Below the pieces are notes generated by a model that worked only from the letters and a program-made list of their open reading frames with translations, did not search any database and was not told where the DNA came from. From Pseudomonadota bacterium (GTDB taxonomy: Bacteria > Pseudomonadota > Gammaproteobacteria > Burkholderiales > Thiobacillaceae), in contig JAJZPG010000023.1 of NCBI GenBank assembly GCA_021811235.1, positions 1-44,206 on the forward strand: a DNA stretch of 44,206 bases. Reading direction: 5' to 3'. Numbering within the stretch: the first letter of the stretch is position 1; every line of letters starts with the position of its first letter. This document shows positions 31,899-40,835 of the stretch, in pieces. Made by a program: the position numbers and the translations under genes.

Positions 31899-33866
31899 TT
31901 ACATCGACCCGTAGCGTGTAGTCGTAAGCGGGGCCTGGCCGTTCTGCAAAGTGGGCAGGCGGATCAGGAAATGGGTGCCTTGCGGCGTGCTGGCGCAACT
32001 GAGCTGGCCGTTCATGCGCTCGACCAGGCTGCGGCTGATGGTCAGGCCGAGGCCGGCGTGGTCGCCGCCCTTCTCGCTGACCACCGGCTCGAACAGGCGC
32101 GACGCCACCGCCGGCGGCAGGCCGGGGCCGGTGTCGGCGACTTCGATCTCGACCTGGCGCTGGCCGTCGGTCATCGCCAGCCGGGTGCTGAACTTGAGGT
32201 GGCCACCCGCGTGCATCGCCTCGACCGCATTCTTGGCGAGGTTGAACAGCACCTGCTTCAAGAGGTCCTTCTGCAGCGGCAGCGGCGGCACGTCGGGGTT
32301 GAGGTCGATCTGCACGTTGACCTTGTTCGGCGTGAACAGGGTGCCGAGCGCCATCCGCACCAGCTCGGAGACGACGCTGTTGACCGACACCAGCTCCAGC
32401 GTGACCGGCAGCGGCCCGGTGTCCTCGGCCACCGTGATGCCGCGCACGATACGCGCCACCCGCTCGATCTCGTCGCCGATGATGCCGAGATCGCGCTGCA
32501 CCGAGGAATCGGCCCCCAGGCGCTCGGACAGCAGGTTGACGTAATTGCGCATGATGGTGAGCGGGTTGGCCACCTCGTGCACGGCGCGCCGCACCCGGTC
32601 GCGCGGAATGTCGTCGTTCGGGGTGGCGGCAATCGGCGCCGCCGGCGCGGGGACCGCTGCCAGCGGCAGCGGTTGCAGGGCCACGGTGCATTCGGCAAGG
32701 ACGAAGCGCCATAACGGCGACATGCCCAGGCCGGGCAGCGCGTCGCCCGCCACCAGCACGCCGCTGCGGCCGTCGTGCAGGGCCAGCGGCTGGCAGAGGA
32801 AGCGCGACACGCCGAGCAGGCGCGCGATCTGTTCGTCGACCAGCGCCGCATCCGGTTCGCCCCGCTCGAACTGCTGGGGCGCGCTGCGTGCCAGGGCACG
32901 CGGCAGCGCCGAATGGCCATCGTCCGGCGGAATCGCCAGCGCACCCAGGCCGGCGGCCGCGGGAACCAGCGGCGACATGCGCAGGCTGCCGTCGGCGGCA
33001 GGCGCGAACAACCCGGCGCGTTCGATTCCGAACAGCGCGCGCAACGCGTCCTGCAGCCGGGCGAATACCTGTTCGGGGCCGTTCGCCCCGCGGAAATGGC
33101 CATGCAGCGCGGATTGCGCCGCCTGCCCCGCGTACAGACGGGCGAGGCGGTCGAATCCTGCGCCCGCCCCCTGGATCACCGCATCGGCCAGCCCGAAACG
33201 CTGGGCCAGCTGGCGCGCCTGCGCCTGGCTGTCGGCCAGCAGCTGGGCGGCCTCGCCGGCACCCAGCTGCAGGGCGGCGAGCGCGGCGCGCACGTCGACG
33301 CTGTCCACCGCATCGGCACGGGTCACCAGCTGGTAGGCCAGCTGGACGATGCGCACCAGCGGGTGCGCGGCGCGCCCGCGCGCCAGCGGCTCGGCGTGAT
33401 AGCGCACCGCGTCGGCCAGCCAGCCGTCGTGATCGAGTTCGCCCAGCCAGTCCGCGACATCCGCAGATGGGGCGATATCGGGTTCGAGATAGTCCGCCAG
33501 GTTGTGGAGCAGGCCCCCGGTCCAGGCGGCTTCGGCATCCGCCGCGCCGGAACGCACGGTCAGCGCCTGCGCCAGCTGCGCCACGCCGATCGACTGGCGC
33601 CAGCGTGCCGCATAGGACGCCTGCGCCGCGCCGGCCGCCACCGGCGCCGCCAGCAACAGGGCACGCAGCAGATCCGGCTGCGCCGCGAAATCGGCCGGCA
33701 CCAGACGCAGCGCCAAGACGGGGTCGTGGCGCACGCAAGCGGCAAACTCCGCCTGGGCGGCCTCGCCTCGCATCAGCAGCTCCAGCGCCTCGGCCACCAC
33801 CCCGGGGGCACAAAGACACGCCGTTAGCTCCGATTTCTTTAGTAAATTATCCGGAAGTTCTCGCAT
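31899..33866 (-). CDS. HDOD-GAF sensor histidine kinase
   Basis: The 655-residue protein has no membrane segment. An N-terminal HDOD-like region (about 10-220) is followed by a GAF-like domain (about 265-395), a HisKA helix with the phospho-acceptor in AVHEVANPLTIMRNYVNLL (about 425-443) and a HATPase domain with NLAKNAVEAM, VADTGPGLP, LFEPVVSEKG and HAGLGLTISRSL. It should phosphorylate the response regulator encoded directly downstream. A TTGACG-N16-TATATA promoter on the minus strand would place the transcript start only about 4 nt before the ATG, so the mRNA may be nearly leaderless. Confidence 0.9.
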   Translation of the reverse strand: MRELPDNLLKKSELTACLCAPGVVAEALELLMRGEAAQAEFAACVRHDPVLALRLVPADFAAQPDLLRALLLAAPVAAGAAQASYAARWRQSIGVAQLAQALTVRSGAADAEAAWTGGLLHNLADYLEPDIAPSADVADWLGELDHDGWLADAVRYHAEPLARGRAAHPLVRIVQLAYQLVTRADAVDSVDVRAALAALQLGAGEAAQLLADSQAQARQLAQRFGLADAVIQGAGAGFDRLARLYAGQAAQSALHGHFRGANGPEQVFARLQDALRALFGIERAGLFAPAADGSLRMSPLVPAAAGLGALAIPPDDGHSALPRALARSAPQQFERGEPDAALVDEQIARLLGVSRFLCQPLALHDGRSGVLVAGDALPGLGMSPLWRFVLAECTVALQPLPLAAVPAPAAPIAATPNDDIPRDRVRRAVHEVANPLTIMRNYVNLLSERLGADSSVQRDLGIIGDEIERVARIVRGITVAEDTGPLPVTLELVSVNSVVSELVRMALGTLFTPNKVNVQIDLNPDVPPLPLQKDLLKQVLFNLAKNAVEAMHAGGHLKFSTRLAMTDGQRQVEIEVADTGPGLPPAVASRLFEPVVSEKGGDHAGLGLTISRSLVERMNGQLSCASTPQGTHFLIRLPTLQNGQAPLTTTRYGSM

Positions 33867-33876
33867 GTCATTGCTA

Positions 33877-33904
33877 TATATATTGAATTTTGCTACACCG
33901 TCAA
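33877..33904 (-). promoter_or_regulatory. Sigma70-type promoter candidate for the histidine kinase operon
   Basis: On the minus strand TTGACG (33904-33899) and TATATA (33882-33877) are spaced by 16 nt. The predicted start near 33870 lies only a few bases before the ATG at 33866. It overlaps the promoter of the opposite gene. Confidence 0.5.
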
Positions 33905-33912
33905 TCTATGAT
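33883..33912 (+). promoter_or_regulatory. Sigma70-type promoter candidate for the pbpG-like gene
   Basis: TTGAAT (33883-33888) and TATGAT (33907-33912) are spaced by 18 nt in an AT-rich divergent region. The predicted start near 33919 gives a leader of about 112 nt before the ATG at 34031. The element overlaps the leftward kinase promoter face to face. Confidence 0.5.
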
Positions 33913-34030
33913 GCAGTTAAATCGTGGCGTCTGGCGGGAACTGTTGTTTTCAAGTTTTAGTCAGCATGTCCGTTTTACGCACCAGCTGTTACATTTCCGT
34001 CGCCTGACCTTTGAATTGAAGCAGATACAT

Positions 34031-34996
34031 ATGAAAGCTGTACTGACCGGATTGATCCTGTTGTGCGTCCATACAGGCGCCGTCGCGCTCGACAGCCGCA
34101 CGTCCCTGCAATGGAGCGACCAGCTCGACACGCTGCCCGCCCCCCTGCCGGCCCCCGACTACTCGGCCCTGCCGGAGCTCAGTGCACAGTCCGTACTGGT
34201 CTACGACCAGGCCAGCGGCCAGCCTCTGCTGGCGAAGAACGCCACCCTGCAGACGCCGATCGCCTCGATCACCAAGTTGATGACCGCGATGCTGGTGATG
34301 GACGCCGGCCAGCCCCTGGACGAAAAGATCACCATCACCTCGGCCGACCGCGATACCCTCAAGGGCACCGGTTCGCGCCTCGCCATCGGCTCCAGCTACA
34401 CCCGCGGCCAGCTGCTGCATCTGGCGCTGATCGCATCCGACAACCGCGCCGCCCACGCCCTGGGCCGCACCTATCCGGGCGGGCTGGATCGCTTCGTCGC
34501 CACCATGAACCGCATGGCGCACGCCCTGGGCATGAACGACACTGTCTACGTCGAACCCACCGGCCTGTCGAGCAACAACCGCTCGACCGCGCTCGACCTC
34601 GCCAAGCTCGCCGATTACGCCTATCAGAATTACCCGGAAATCCGCCATATCAGCAGCACCGGCCACTACACCCTCGGCACCCAGCGCGTGGTGGTGAAGA
34701 AAAAACGCAACAAGGCCAAGGTCTACTATCGCCAGGTTGCGTTCAACAACACCAACCGCCTGACCCGCATGGACGACTGGCATATCGGCCTGTCGAAGAC
34801 CGGTTTCATCAACGAAGCCGGACATTGCCTGGTGATGCAGGCCCAGGTGGCGCAGCGCAACGTCATCATCGTGCTGCTCGACGCCATGGGCACCAACCGC
34901 CGCGCCGGCGACGCCACCCGCATCAAGGCCTGGCTCGAATCCGGCAGCACCTCGCGCAGCGCCGACAACCGCTACACCCCCGCCTCGCGTACCTGA
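34031..34996 (+). CDS. pbpG: D-alanyl-D-alanine endopeptidase (PbpG/PBP7 type)
   Basis: The 321-residue periplasmic serine peptidase cleaves peptidoglycan cross-links. A Sec signal (KAVLTGLILLCVHTGAVA) spans residues 2-19. The three penicillin-binding motifs are intact: S79-ITK in ASITKLM, S136-DN in IASDNRA, and KTG in LSKTGF. The ATG at 34031 starts directly at the signal peptide; the frame is open further upstream, but that part has no coherent signal. A basic loop (VVVKKKRNKAKVYYR) is present, as in other PBP7 proteins. A very stable hairpin follows the gene. Confidence 0.92.
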   Translation: MKAVLTGLILLCVHTGAVALDSRTSLQWSDQLDTLPAPLPAPDYSALPELSAQSVLVYDQASGQPLLAKNATLQTPIASITKLMTAMLVMDAGQPLDEKITITSADRDTLKGTGSRLAIGSSYTRGQLLHLALIASDNRAAHALGRTYPGGLDRFVATMNRMAHALGMNDTVYVEPTGLSSNNRSTALDLAKLADYAYQNYPEIRHISSTGHYTLGTQRVVVKKKRNKAKVYYRQVAFNNTNRLTRMDDWHIGLSKTGFINEAGHCLVMQAQVAQRNVIIVLLDAMGTNRRAGDATRIKAWLESGSTSRSADNRYTPASRT

Positions 34997-35013
34997 GTTT
35001 CCGCGCTTCGGCA

Positions 35014-35053
35014 CATCGGGCCTTCATGGGCAGCGGCCCATGAAGGCCCGATG
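35014..35053. terminator. 18-bp perfect hairpin after pbpG
   Basis: CATCGGGCCTTCATGGGC (35014-35031) pairs without mismatch with its complement at 35036-35053, with a 4-nt AGCG loop. No T-run follows, so it may block 3' decay or end transcription with Rho rather than act as a classical terminator. Confidence 0.65.
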
Positions 35054-35132
35054 CCGTTTGGCCCGGCCATGCCGCGCCGGGGCCCATGCGGCGGCGTTAT
35101 GATGGACGCCCCAGCCGCCTGCCTCCTTCAGC

Positions 35133-36089
35133 ATGTCGCCCGAACTCGCGCAGCAACTGCTGCTTAAAACACTGCTGCCCTTATTCCTGCTGATCGCCGC
35201 CGGCGGCATCTGGCCGCGCTGGCAGACCGGCATTTCCATCGTCGGCCTGCGCGGCGAGATCAACCGGCTGGTGCTGAACTTCTTCGCGCCGATGCTGTTC
35301 TTCGCGGCGGGCGCGTCCGCCACGGTTGACCTCGCCATCCTGCAGGTACCGCTGATCCTGGGCGCCTCCACCCTGTTCGGGCTCGGACTCGCCGCGCTGG
35401 CGCTGTTCGCCACCCCGCTCGGGCACGGCCTGCCGAACCCCGCGCGCGGCGCCATCCTGCTGGCGTCCGGCTTCGGCAACGTGCTGTTCTTCGGCTACCC
35501 CTTCCTCACCACGGTGTTCGGCGAATCCGGCGCGCGCTACCCCTTCTTCGCCGACATGCTCGCCACCACCCCGCTGGTGTGGTCGCTCGGCGTGTGGCTG
35601 GCCTTCCGCTGCGGCAAGCACACCGAGCACGCCTCCTTCCTGAGGATGTGGCTGACGCTGCCGCCGGTGTGGGGATTTGCCGCCGGCATCGCGGTCAACC
35701 TGTCCGGCGCCGACCTCGCCCCGCTGGTCGAGGCCGCGCGCTGGGCCGGCAGCCCGACCATCCCGCTGATGCTGTTCGTGCTCGGACTCACCATTCCCTG
35801 GCACGACCTGCGGCCGCAAAAGGCCGTCATGGTGGCGATGGCGATCAAGCTCGCGCTGATGCCGCTGTTCGGCCTCGGCATCGCTCTGGCCTGGCCCGGT
35901 CCGCTGTCCGAACCCGCCGAAGCGGCGGTGCTGGAGGCCGCCATGCCGACCATGGTGATGGTCATCGCACTGGCCGACCGCTTCGGCCTGGACACCCGTC
36001 TGGCGGGCCTGATCATGGGCTGGTCAACCCTGACGGGATTGGTTACGCTGCCATTCTGGTTATGGTTGTTGAAGGGGTTGGCATCATGA
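35133..36089 (+). CDS. AEC-family permease
   Basis: A 318-residue membrane protein with about ten helices in two five-helix repeats. Segments such as LVLNFFAPMLFFAAGAS, LLASGFGNVLFFGYPFL and AVLEAAMPTMVMVIALADRFGLD match the auxin efflux carrier (AEC) family, whose bacterial members move malate, malonate or other small acids. The stop overlaps the ATG of the second glxR, so uptake or export of a substrate related to the beta-hydroxyacid dehydrogenase is likely. The direction and substrate are not known. Confidence 0.88.
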   Translation: MSPELAQQLLLKTLLPLFLLIAAGGIWPRWQTGISIVGLRGEINRLVLNFFAPMLFFAAGASATVDLAILQVPLILGASTLFGLGLAALALFATPLGHGLPNPARGAILLASGFGNVLFFGYPFLTTVFGESGARYPFFADMLATTPLVWSLGVWLAFRCGKHTEHASFLRMWLTLPPVWGFAAGIAVNLSGADLAPLVEAARWAGSPTIPLMLFVLGLTIPWHDLRPQKAVMVAMAIKLALMPLFGLGIALAWPGPLSEPAEAAVLEAAMPTMVMVIALADRFGLDTRLAGLIMGWSTLTGLVTLPFWLWLLKGLAS

Positions 36090-36976
36090 AAATCGGATTC
36101 ATCGGCAGCGGCATCATGGGCCGCCCCATGGCGGAAAACCTGCTGCGCGCCGGCCATCAGCTCACCGTCTACGGCCGCCGCTTCGACCGCATCGAACCCA
36201 TCCTGGTGATGGGCGCGCTCGGCAAGGGCACGCCGGCCGAAGTCGCCGCCGAATGCGACATCACCTTCACCGTCGTCTCCGACACCACCGACGTCGAGCA
36301 GATCATCCTCGGCGACCGCGGCCTGGTGCACGGCGCCCGCCCCGGCCACATCGTCGTCGACATGAGCACCGTCTCGCCCGCCGCCACCCGCCGCATCGCC
36401 GCCGCGCTCGCCGAACGCGGCGTCCACATGCTCGACGCCCCGGTGTCGGGCGGCGAAACCGGCGCCCGCGAAGGCACGCTGTCGATCATGGTCGGCGGCG
36501 AGGCGCCGATCTTCGACAAAGTGCGCCCGCTGTTCGAAATCCTCGGCAAGAACATCGTCCACGTCGGCGGCCACGGCGCCGGCCAGGTCGTCAAATGCTG
36601 CAACCAGATCGTCGTCGGCCTCACCTTCGAAGGCGTGGCGGAAGCGATTCTGCTGGCGCGACGCAACGGCGTCGACCCGGTCAAGATGCGCGAAGCGCTG
36701 ATGGGCGGTTTCGCCGGCAGCCGCATCCTCGACGTCCACGGCCAGCGCATGCTCGACGCCAACTACAAGCCCGGTTTCAAGGTGAAACTGCACCACAAGG
36801 ACATGGCCATCGTCATGGACAACGCGCAGGAAACCGCCACCCCGCTCCCCGGCGCCGCGCTGATCGCGCAGCAGATGAACGCGCTGATGGGCGCCGGCGA
36901 CAGTGAGCTGGATTCGTCCGCCATCATGCGCGCGCTGGAGCGGCTGACCGGCGAGAACCTCGGCAACGGCAAGTGA
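36086..36976 (+). CDS. Second beta-hydroxyacid dehydrogenase (GlxR-like)
   Basis: A 296-residue paralogue of the protein encoded at 25547-26425. It has the same Rossmann motif (GFIGSGIMGRPM), DAPVSGGETGA and catalytic lysine in GQVVKCCNQIVV, and a shared GGFAGSRIL segment. It is probably a tartronate semialdehyde reductase or a related 3-hydroxyacid dehydrogenase. It is translationally coupled to the AEC permease (ATGA) and followed after 13 nt by a truncated hydroxyacid dehydrogenase, so the glxR-hydroxyacid dehydrogenase gene order occurs twice in the window. The clear divergence between copies argues against a recent duplication. Confidence 0.88.
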   Translation: MKIGFIGSGIMGRPMAENLLRAGHQLTVYGRRFDRIEPILVMGALGKGTPAEVAAECDITFTVVSDTTDVEQIILGDRGLVHGARPGHIVVDMSTVSPAATRRIAAALAERGVHMLDAPVSGGETGAREGTLSIMVGGEAPIFDKVRPLFEILGKNIVHVGGHGAGQVVKCCNQIVVGLTFEGVAEAILLARRNGVDPVKMREALMGGFAGSRILDVHGQRMLDANYKPGFKVKLHHKDMAIVMDNAQETATPLPGAALIAQQMNALMGAGDSELDSSAIMRALERLTGENLGNGK

Positions 36977-36989
36977 GCGGCCGCGCACC

Positions 36990-37343
36990 ATGAGCAGCAA
37001 GGAGCGCGTCGTCTTCCTCGACCGCGCCGCCTTCACCGCGGACGACCTGCCGATCCCGGCCTTCGATCACAACTGGAGCGAATACCCTGACACCGAGCCG
37101 GCCGATGTCGTGCCGCGTCTGTTCTGGGCGACCACGGCGATCACGCATGAGTGTCCGATTAATGCGGAGGCGATCGGGCAGTTGCACAAGCTGAAGCGGA
37201 TCGTTGTCACTGGCACCGCAGCAGTCGATAAGGCAGCGTGTGAAGCGCGCGGCATCACGGTGCATCGACCATCCGCAGCAGGTATTCCCGGGCAAATCTT
37301 GATCGCCCTGCTCGAAGAGCTGAACGGTCATTTCAACAGCTGA
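36990..37343 (+). pseudogene. Truncated D-2-hydroxyacid dehydrogenase (N-terminal part only)
   Basis: This 117-residue frame corresponds to the N-terminal catalytic-domain half of the full-length homologue at 26504-27454 (VVFLDRAAF, then LKRIVVTGTAAVDKAACEARGITV against MIAVAATGTDIVDLAYCREHGIVV). It stops at the hinge, before the NAD-binding GxGxxG and the Arg/Glu/His active site, so it cannot work as a dehydrogenase. From roughly 37130 the base composition drifts to lower GC, and a low-GC membrane-protein gene starts 2 nt after its stop. Loss of the 3' part by insertion or recombination is likely. It could still encode a short folded protein. Confidence 0.75.
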
Positions 37344-37344
37344 C

Positions 37345-38034
37345 ATGTCAGTTATTGAAGGCATTTTCTATCTTGCACTCCTGCTGCTCGCACCGTTAGC
37401 CCTTATTTCCTTGATGGTGCTGGGGATCGTGAAACTCACTGAGGCGGATAAGAAAAGATTCCAACGCAATCTCGCGATCCAGAAAGCAGCGCCCGAGTTT
37501 GCGCGGAGTCAGCCCGAACGAGACGAGCTCTTGCTGGAAGCCCATTTTTCCAGGGGCATGAATTTATGGGGTTTGTTTATTGCTGCCACCCTGACCTATT
37601 TTGGTTTCAAGGCTTTGCTCTTAGACCCCGTGGTAGCGCTAGTGCTTGGATGGTGGATGACGCTGTTCGGCGTGGTTTTCATCTTTCTCCTACTCAAACA
37701 ACTCACGACCACTGAACCGATATTGGTACTGACCACCACTTACATTGAATACGCCAAGTGGCCCTTCCGGCGTATCCCCTGGCATGACATCACACACTGC
37801 CACTTACGCACCATCGTAGGGAAAGGTGGCATCGCAACCTACCTGTGCCTAGAGCTTGTAGATCAAGACAAATATCTGCAACAAATGGGTTGGCTAAGCC
37901 GCAAGATCAATAGGCTGAATTGGTTGGTCGGATGCTCCGCAATTCACGTCGTCTTGACCCCTCTCAAAGTTGAGTCCGCTGAAGTCGTCAAGCATATCCA
38001 GCAAATTCGCCCAACATTAATGAATGCCATTTGA
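37345..38034 (+). CDS. Low-GC membrane protein of unknown function
   Basis: I do not recognise this 229-residue protein. It has an N-terminal helix (GIFYLALLLLAPLALISLMVLGIV), a charged loop, a pair of helices near residues 72-118 (WGLFIAATLTYFGFKALLL, VLGWWMTLFGVVFIFLLL) and a soluble C-terminal domain (about 120-229) that looks PH-like (YIEYAKWPFRRIPWHDITHCHL). Codon use is clearly lower in GC than in neighbours, which suggests transfer. It starts 2 nt after the truncated dehydrogenase and its 3' end overlaps the upstream ATG of gabD. Confidence 0.7.
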   Translation: MSVIEGIFYLALLLLAPLALISLMVLGIVKLTEADKKRFQRNLAIQKAAPEFARSQPERDELLLEAHFSRGMNLWGLFIAATLTYFGFKALLLDPVVALVLGWWMTLFGVVFIFLLLKQLTTTEPILVLTTTYIEYAKWPFRRIPWHDITHCHLRTIVGKGGIATYLCLELVDQDKYLQQMGWLSRKINRLNWLVGCSAIHVVLTPLKVESAEVVKHIQQIRPTLMNAI

Positions 38035-38035
38035 C

Positions 38036-39490
38036 ATGAATTTGATCGATTCCACGCTATTCAGGCAGCAGGCGCTGATCAACGACGAATGGCGAGTCGC
38101 TGCCAACGGATCTACCTTCGCCGTCCACAATCCGGCCAATGCAGAAACCGTCGGCCACGCACCGCGCTGCACCACGGCCGATGTCGAACACGCCATCGAA
38201 GCCGCTCACGCCGCCTTCCCCGCCTGGCGCGACCTGCCCGCAAAATCCCGCGCGCAACTGCTGCGCCGCTGGTTCGAGCTGATCCTGCAACACCGCGACG
38301 ATCTCGCCACTATCATGGTGTCCGAACAGGGCAAGCCGCTTGCCGAAGCGCGCGGCGAGATCGACTACGCGGCGAGCTTCATCGAGTGGTTCGCCGAGGA
38401 GGCGCGGCGCGTCTATGGCGACGTGGTGCCGTCGCCGTGGGCGGACCGGCGCATGTTCACGCTGAAACAACCCGTCGGCGTGGCGGCGCTGATCACGCCG
38501 TGGAATTTTCCCGCCGCGATGCTGACGCGCAAGGCCGGCGCGGCGCTCGCGGCCGGCTGCACGGTGGTGGCGAAGCCGGCGTCGCAGACGCCGTTCACCG
38601 CGCTGGCGCTGGCCGAACTCGCGCAGCGCGCGGGGTTGCCACCGGGGGTGCTGAACGTCATCACCGGCGACGCGGAAACAATCGGTCGCGTGCTGACAAC
38701 GCACCCGTTGGTGCGCAAGGTATCGTTCACCGGCTCGACCGCGGTGGGCAAGCAGCTGCTCGCGCAGAGCGCCGGCACCTTGAAGCACGTCTCGCTCGAA
38801 CTCGGCGGCAACGCGCCCTTCATCGTGTTCGACGACGCCGACCTCGACGCGGCGGTGGCGGGCGCGCTCGCCAGCAAGTACCGCAACAGCGGGCAGACCT
38901 GCGTGTGCGCCAACCGCGTCTTCGTGCAGGATACGATCCACGACGCTTTCGCCGAAAAGTTCAGCGCCGCGGTAGCGCAGCTGAAGGTGGGCGAGGGCTT
39001 CACGCCGGGCGTGGAGACCGGGCCGCTGATCAATCCTGCCGCACTGGAGATGGTCGAGGCCCACATCGCCGACGCGCTGGCGCACGGCGCGACGCTGCTC
39101 GCCGGCGGCGCCCGCCACGCGCTCGGCGGCCAATTCTTCCAGCCGACGGTGCTCGCCGGCTGCACGCCCGCCATGCAGGTGTGCCGCGACGAGACCTTCG
39201 GCCCGGTGGCGCCGCTGATCCGTTTTCATGACGAGGCCGAGGTCATCCGCATGGCGAACGACACCGAATTCGGGCTCGCGGCCTACGCCTACACGCGCGA
39301 CCTCGGCCGCGCCTGGCGGCTGGCGGAGCGGCTCGACTACGGCATGGTCGGCATCAACGCCGGCGTGATCTCGACTGCCGAAGCGGCGTTCGGCGGCGTC
39401 AAGCAGTCGGGGCTGGGGCGCGAGGGGGGACGCAGCGGCATAGCCGAATATCTGGAAGCGAAGTACGTGAATATGGGCGGTCTGGGATGA
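38036..39490 (+). CDS. gabD: Succinate-semialdehyde dehydrogenase GabD
   Basis: The 484-residue aldehyde dehydrogenase has the catalytic Glu in VSLELGGNAPFIVFDDADLD and Cys in NSGQTCVCANRVFV, with PWNFPAAMLTRKAG near residue 150. It oxidises succinate semialdehyde to succinate with NAD(P)+, the end of the GABA route. The start at 38036 aligns exactly with the E. coli enzyme N-terminus (LFRQQALINDEW); an ATG four codons upstream lies inside the preceding gene. No GABA aminotransferase is in the window. The stop overlaps the start of a small secreted protein. Confidence 0.95.
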   Translation: MNLIDSTLFRQQALINDEWRVAANGSTFAVHNPANAETVGHAPRCTTADVEHAIEAAHAAFPAWRDLPAKSRAQLLRRWFELILQHRDDLATIMVSEQGKPLAEARGEIDYAASFIEWFAEEARRVYGDVVPSPWADRRMFTLKQPVGVAALITPWNFPAAMLTRKAGAALAAGCTVVAKPASQTPFTALALAELAQRAGLPPGVLNVITGDAETIGRVLTTHPLVRKVSFTGSTAVGKQLLAQSAGTLKHVSLELGGNAPFIVFDDADLDAAVAGALASKYRNSGQTCVCANRVFVQDTIHDAFAEKFSAAVAQLKVGEGFTPGVETGPLINPAALEMVEAHIADALAHGATLLAGGARHALGGQFFQPTVLAGCTPAMQVCRDETFGPVAPLIRFHDEAEVIRMANDTEFGLAAYAYTRDLGRAWRLAERLDYGMVGINAGVISTAEAAFGGVKQSGLGREGGRSGIAEYLEAKYVNMGGLG

Positions 39491-39903
39491 ACGTGCGCTC
39501 TCCCTGCGCGGCCCGCCAGGCAAGAACGGTGCTCGCCGCATGGCTGCTTTGGACGGCCATGCCCGCCACCCCCCTGGCGGCAGTGAACGTGCCCAAGCAT
39601 CTGATCCACCCCGATACGCCGAAGATGGAGGAACCGGACAGTCTGGTCGCACGCTACCTGCAGGCCGTCGACCGCGGGGAACTGGCGGTGTTCGGCCACA
39701 CGCTCGACCGCTCCATGATCGTGCCGGTCCGGGTCGAATACGTCTACGATCTTTCCAGCCGGACAATGCGGATCAAGGTCTATTCGAATCTGAATGAGCC
39801 CCTTGCGGTGCCCGGACAGGGCGATTGCCGGATACTCGGCGTGAGCGCGGTCATGGAAGACGGCAGCATCACCGAAATCGAATCGCACGTCTGGGTGAAG
39901 TAA
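39487..39903 (+). CDS. Small secreted protein of unknown function
   Basis: A 138-residue protein with a Sec-type signal (TVLAAWLLWTAMPATPLAA, probable cleavage near residue 32). The mature part is small, with DRSMIVPVRVEYVYDLSSRTM and GDCRILGVSAVMEDGSITEIESHVWV, looking like a compact beta-rich domain with a single Cys. I do not recognise it. The ATG overlaps the gabD stop. The following arginase begins 22 nt later, so the three may form an operon. Confidence 0.72.
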   Translation: MNVRSPCAARQARTVLAAWLLWTAMPATPLAAVNVPKHLIHPDTPKMEEPDSLVARYLQAVDRGELAVFGHTLDRSMIVPVRVEYVYDLSSRTMRIKVYSNLNEPLAVPGQGDCRILGVSAVMEDGSITEIESHVWVK

Positions 39904-39925
39904 TCGTCCCCTGCAAGCCAAGAGC

Positions 39926-40825
39926 ATGAAACCTGTTCCGCGCCGCCACATCATCGTCATCGGCGCCGCCAGCGGCGCCGGTGCGCCCGATCCGGCCACC
40001 GCCGAGGGGCCGGACGCGCTGCGCCGCTACCATGTGTTTCACGACTCCCCGCTACAGCATGTCGAATGGGACGCGATCCTGCGCGTACCGCGCGGCGCAG
40101 GCGATACGCCGCTGCATGCGGTGGCGGCGCTCGACACCCGGCTCGCGGCCGAGGTCGAGCACACGCTGTCGGCCGGGCATTTTCCCCTGGTGGTGGGGGG
40201 CGACCATTCCTGTGCCATCGGCACCTGGAGCGGTGTGCATCGCGTGCTGGCTTCAACGGGCCCGCTCGGCCTGATCTGGATCGACGCCCACATGGACAGC
40301 CACACCTTTGCCACCACGCCGAGCGGGCAGATCCACGGCATGCCGCTCGCCGTGCTGCTCGGCCACGGCGAGGCGGCGCTCACTGCGATCGAAGGCACGG
40401 AGGCCAAGCTGCGCCCCGAACATGTGTGCCTGATCGGGGTGCGCAGCTACGAGGCGGGCGAAGCCGCGCTGCTGCATCGGCTGGGCGTGCGGGTGTTCGA
40501 CATGGACGAAGTGCGCCGGCGCGGGCTGGCCGCGGTATTCGACGAGGCGCTCGCCATCGTGCGAAATGGCACCGCCGGCTTCGGGGTGAGCGTGGACCTC
40601 GACGCGCTCGACCCCGAGGAGGAGCCGGGCGTGGGCACGCCGGTGCCGGGCGGCCTGCGCCGCGCCGAGCTTGCGGAAGCTTTATCCCACATGCGCGACG
40701 ACCCGGCCTTCGTAGCGATGGAAATCGTCGAGTACAACCCGTGCCGCGATCGCGGCCATGCGACCGCCGACGCCGCTGGAGCACTGGTCGATGCGATCGC
40801 GCCGCTTAGACCGAACCGGGATTGA
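39926..40825 (+). CDS. rocF: Arginase
   Basis: The 299-residue ureohydrolase splits L-arginine into ornithine and urea. All Mn2+-binding motifs are present: VVGGDHSCAIGT, WIDAHMDSHT and SVDLDALDPEEEPGVGTPVPGG. IEYNP appears as VEYNPCRDRG near the C-terminus. Agmatinase or another ureohydrolase is possible, but the D-A-H-x-D-x-H and GVGTPVPGG pattern fits arginase well. It sits downstream of gabD. The putative operon ends at the repeat block at 40836-41107. Confidence 0.9.
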   Translation: MKPVPRRHIIVIGAASGAGAPDPATAEGPDALRRYHVFHDSPLQHVEWDAILRVPRGAGDTPLHAVAALDTRLAAEVEHTLSAGHFPLVVGGDHSCAIGTWSGVHRVLASTGPLGLIWIDAHMDSHTFATTPSGQIHGMPLAVLLGHGEAALTAIEGTEAKLRPEHVCLIGVRSYEAGEAALLHRLGVRVFDMDEVRRRGLAAVFDEALAIVRNGTAGFGVSVDLDALDPEEEPGVGTPVPGGLRRAELAEALSHMRDDPAFVAMEIVEYNPCRDRGHATADAAGALVDAIAPLRPNRD

Positions 40826-40835
40826 CCCCCAACCT

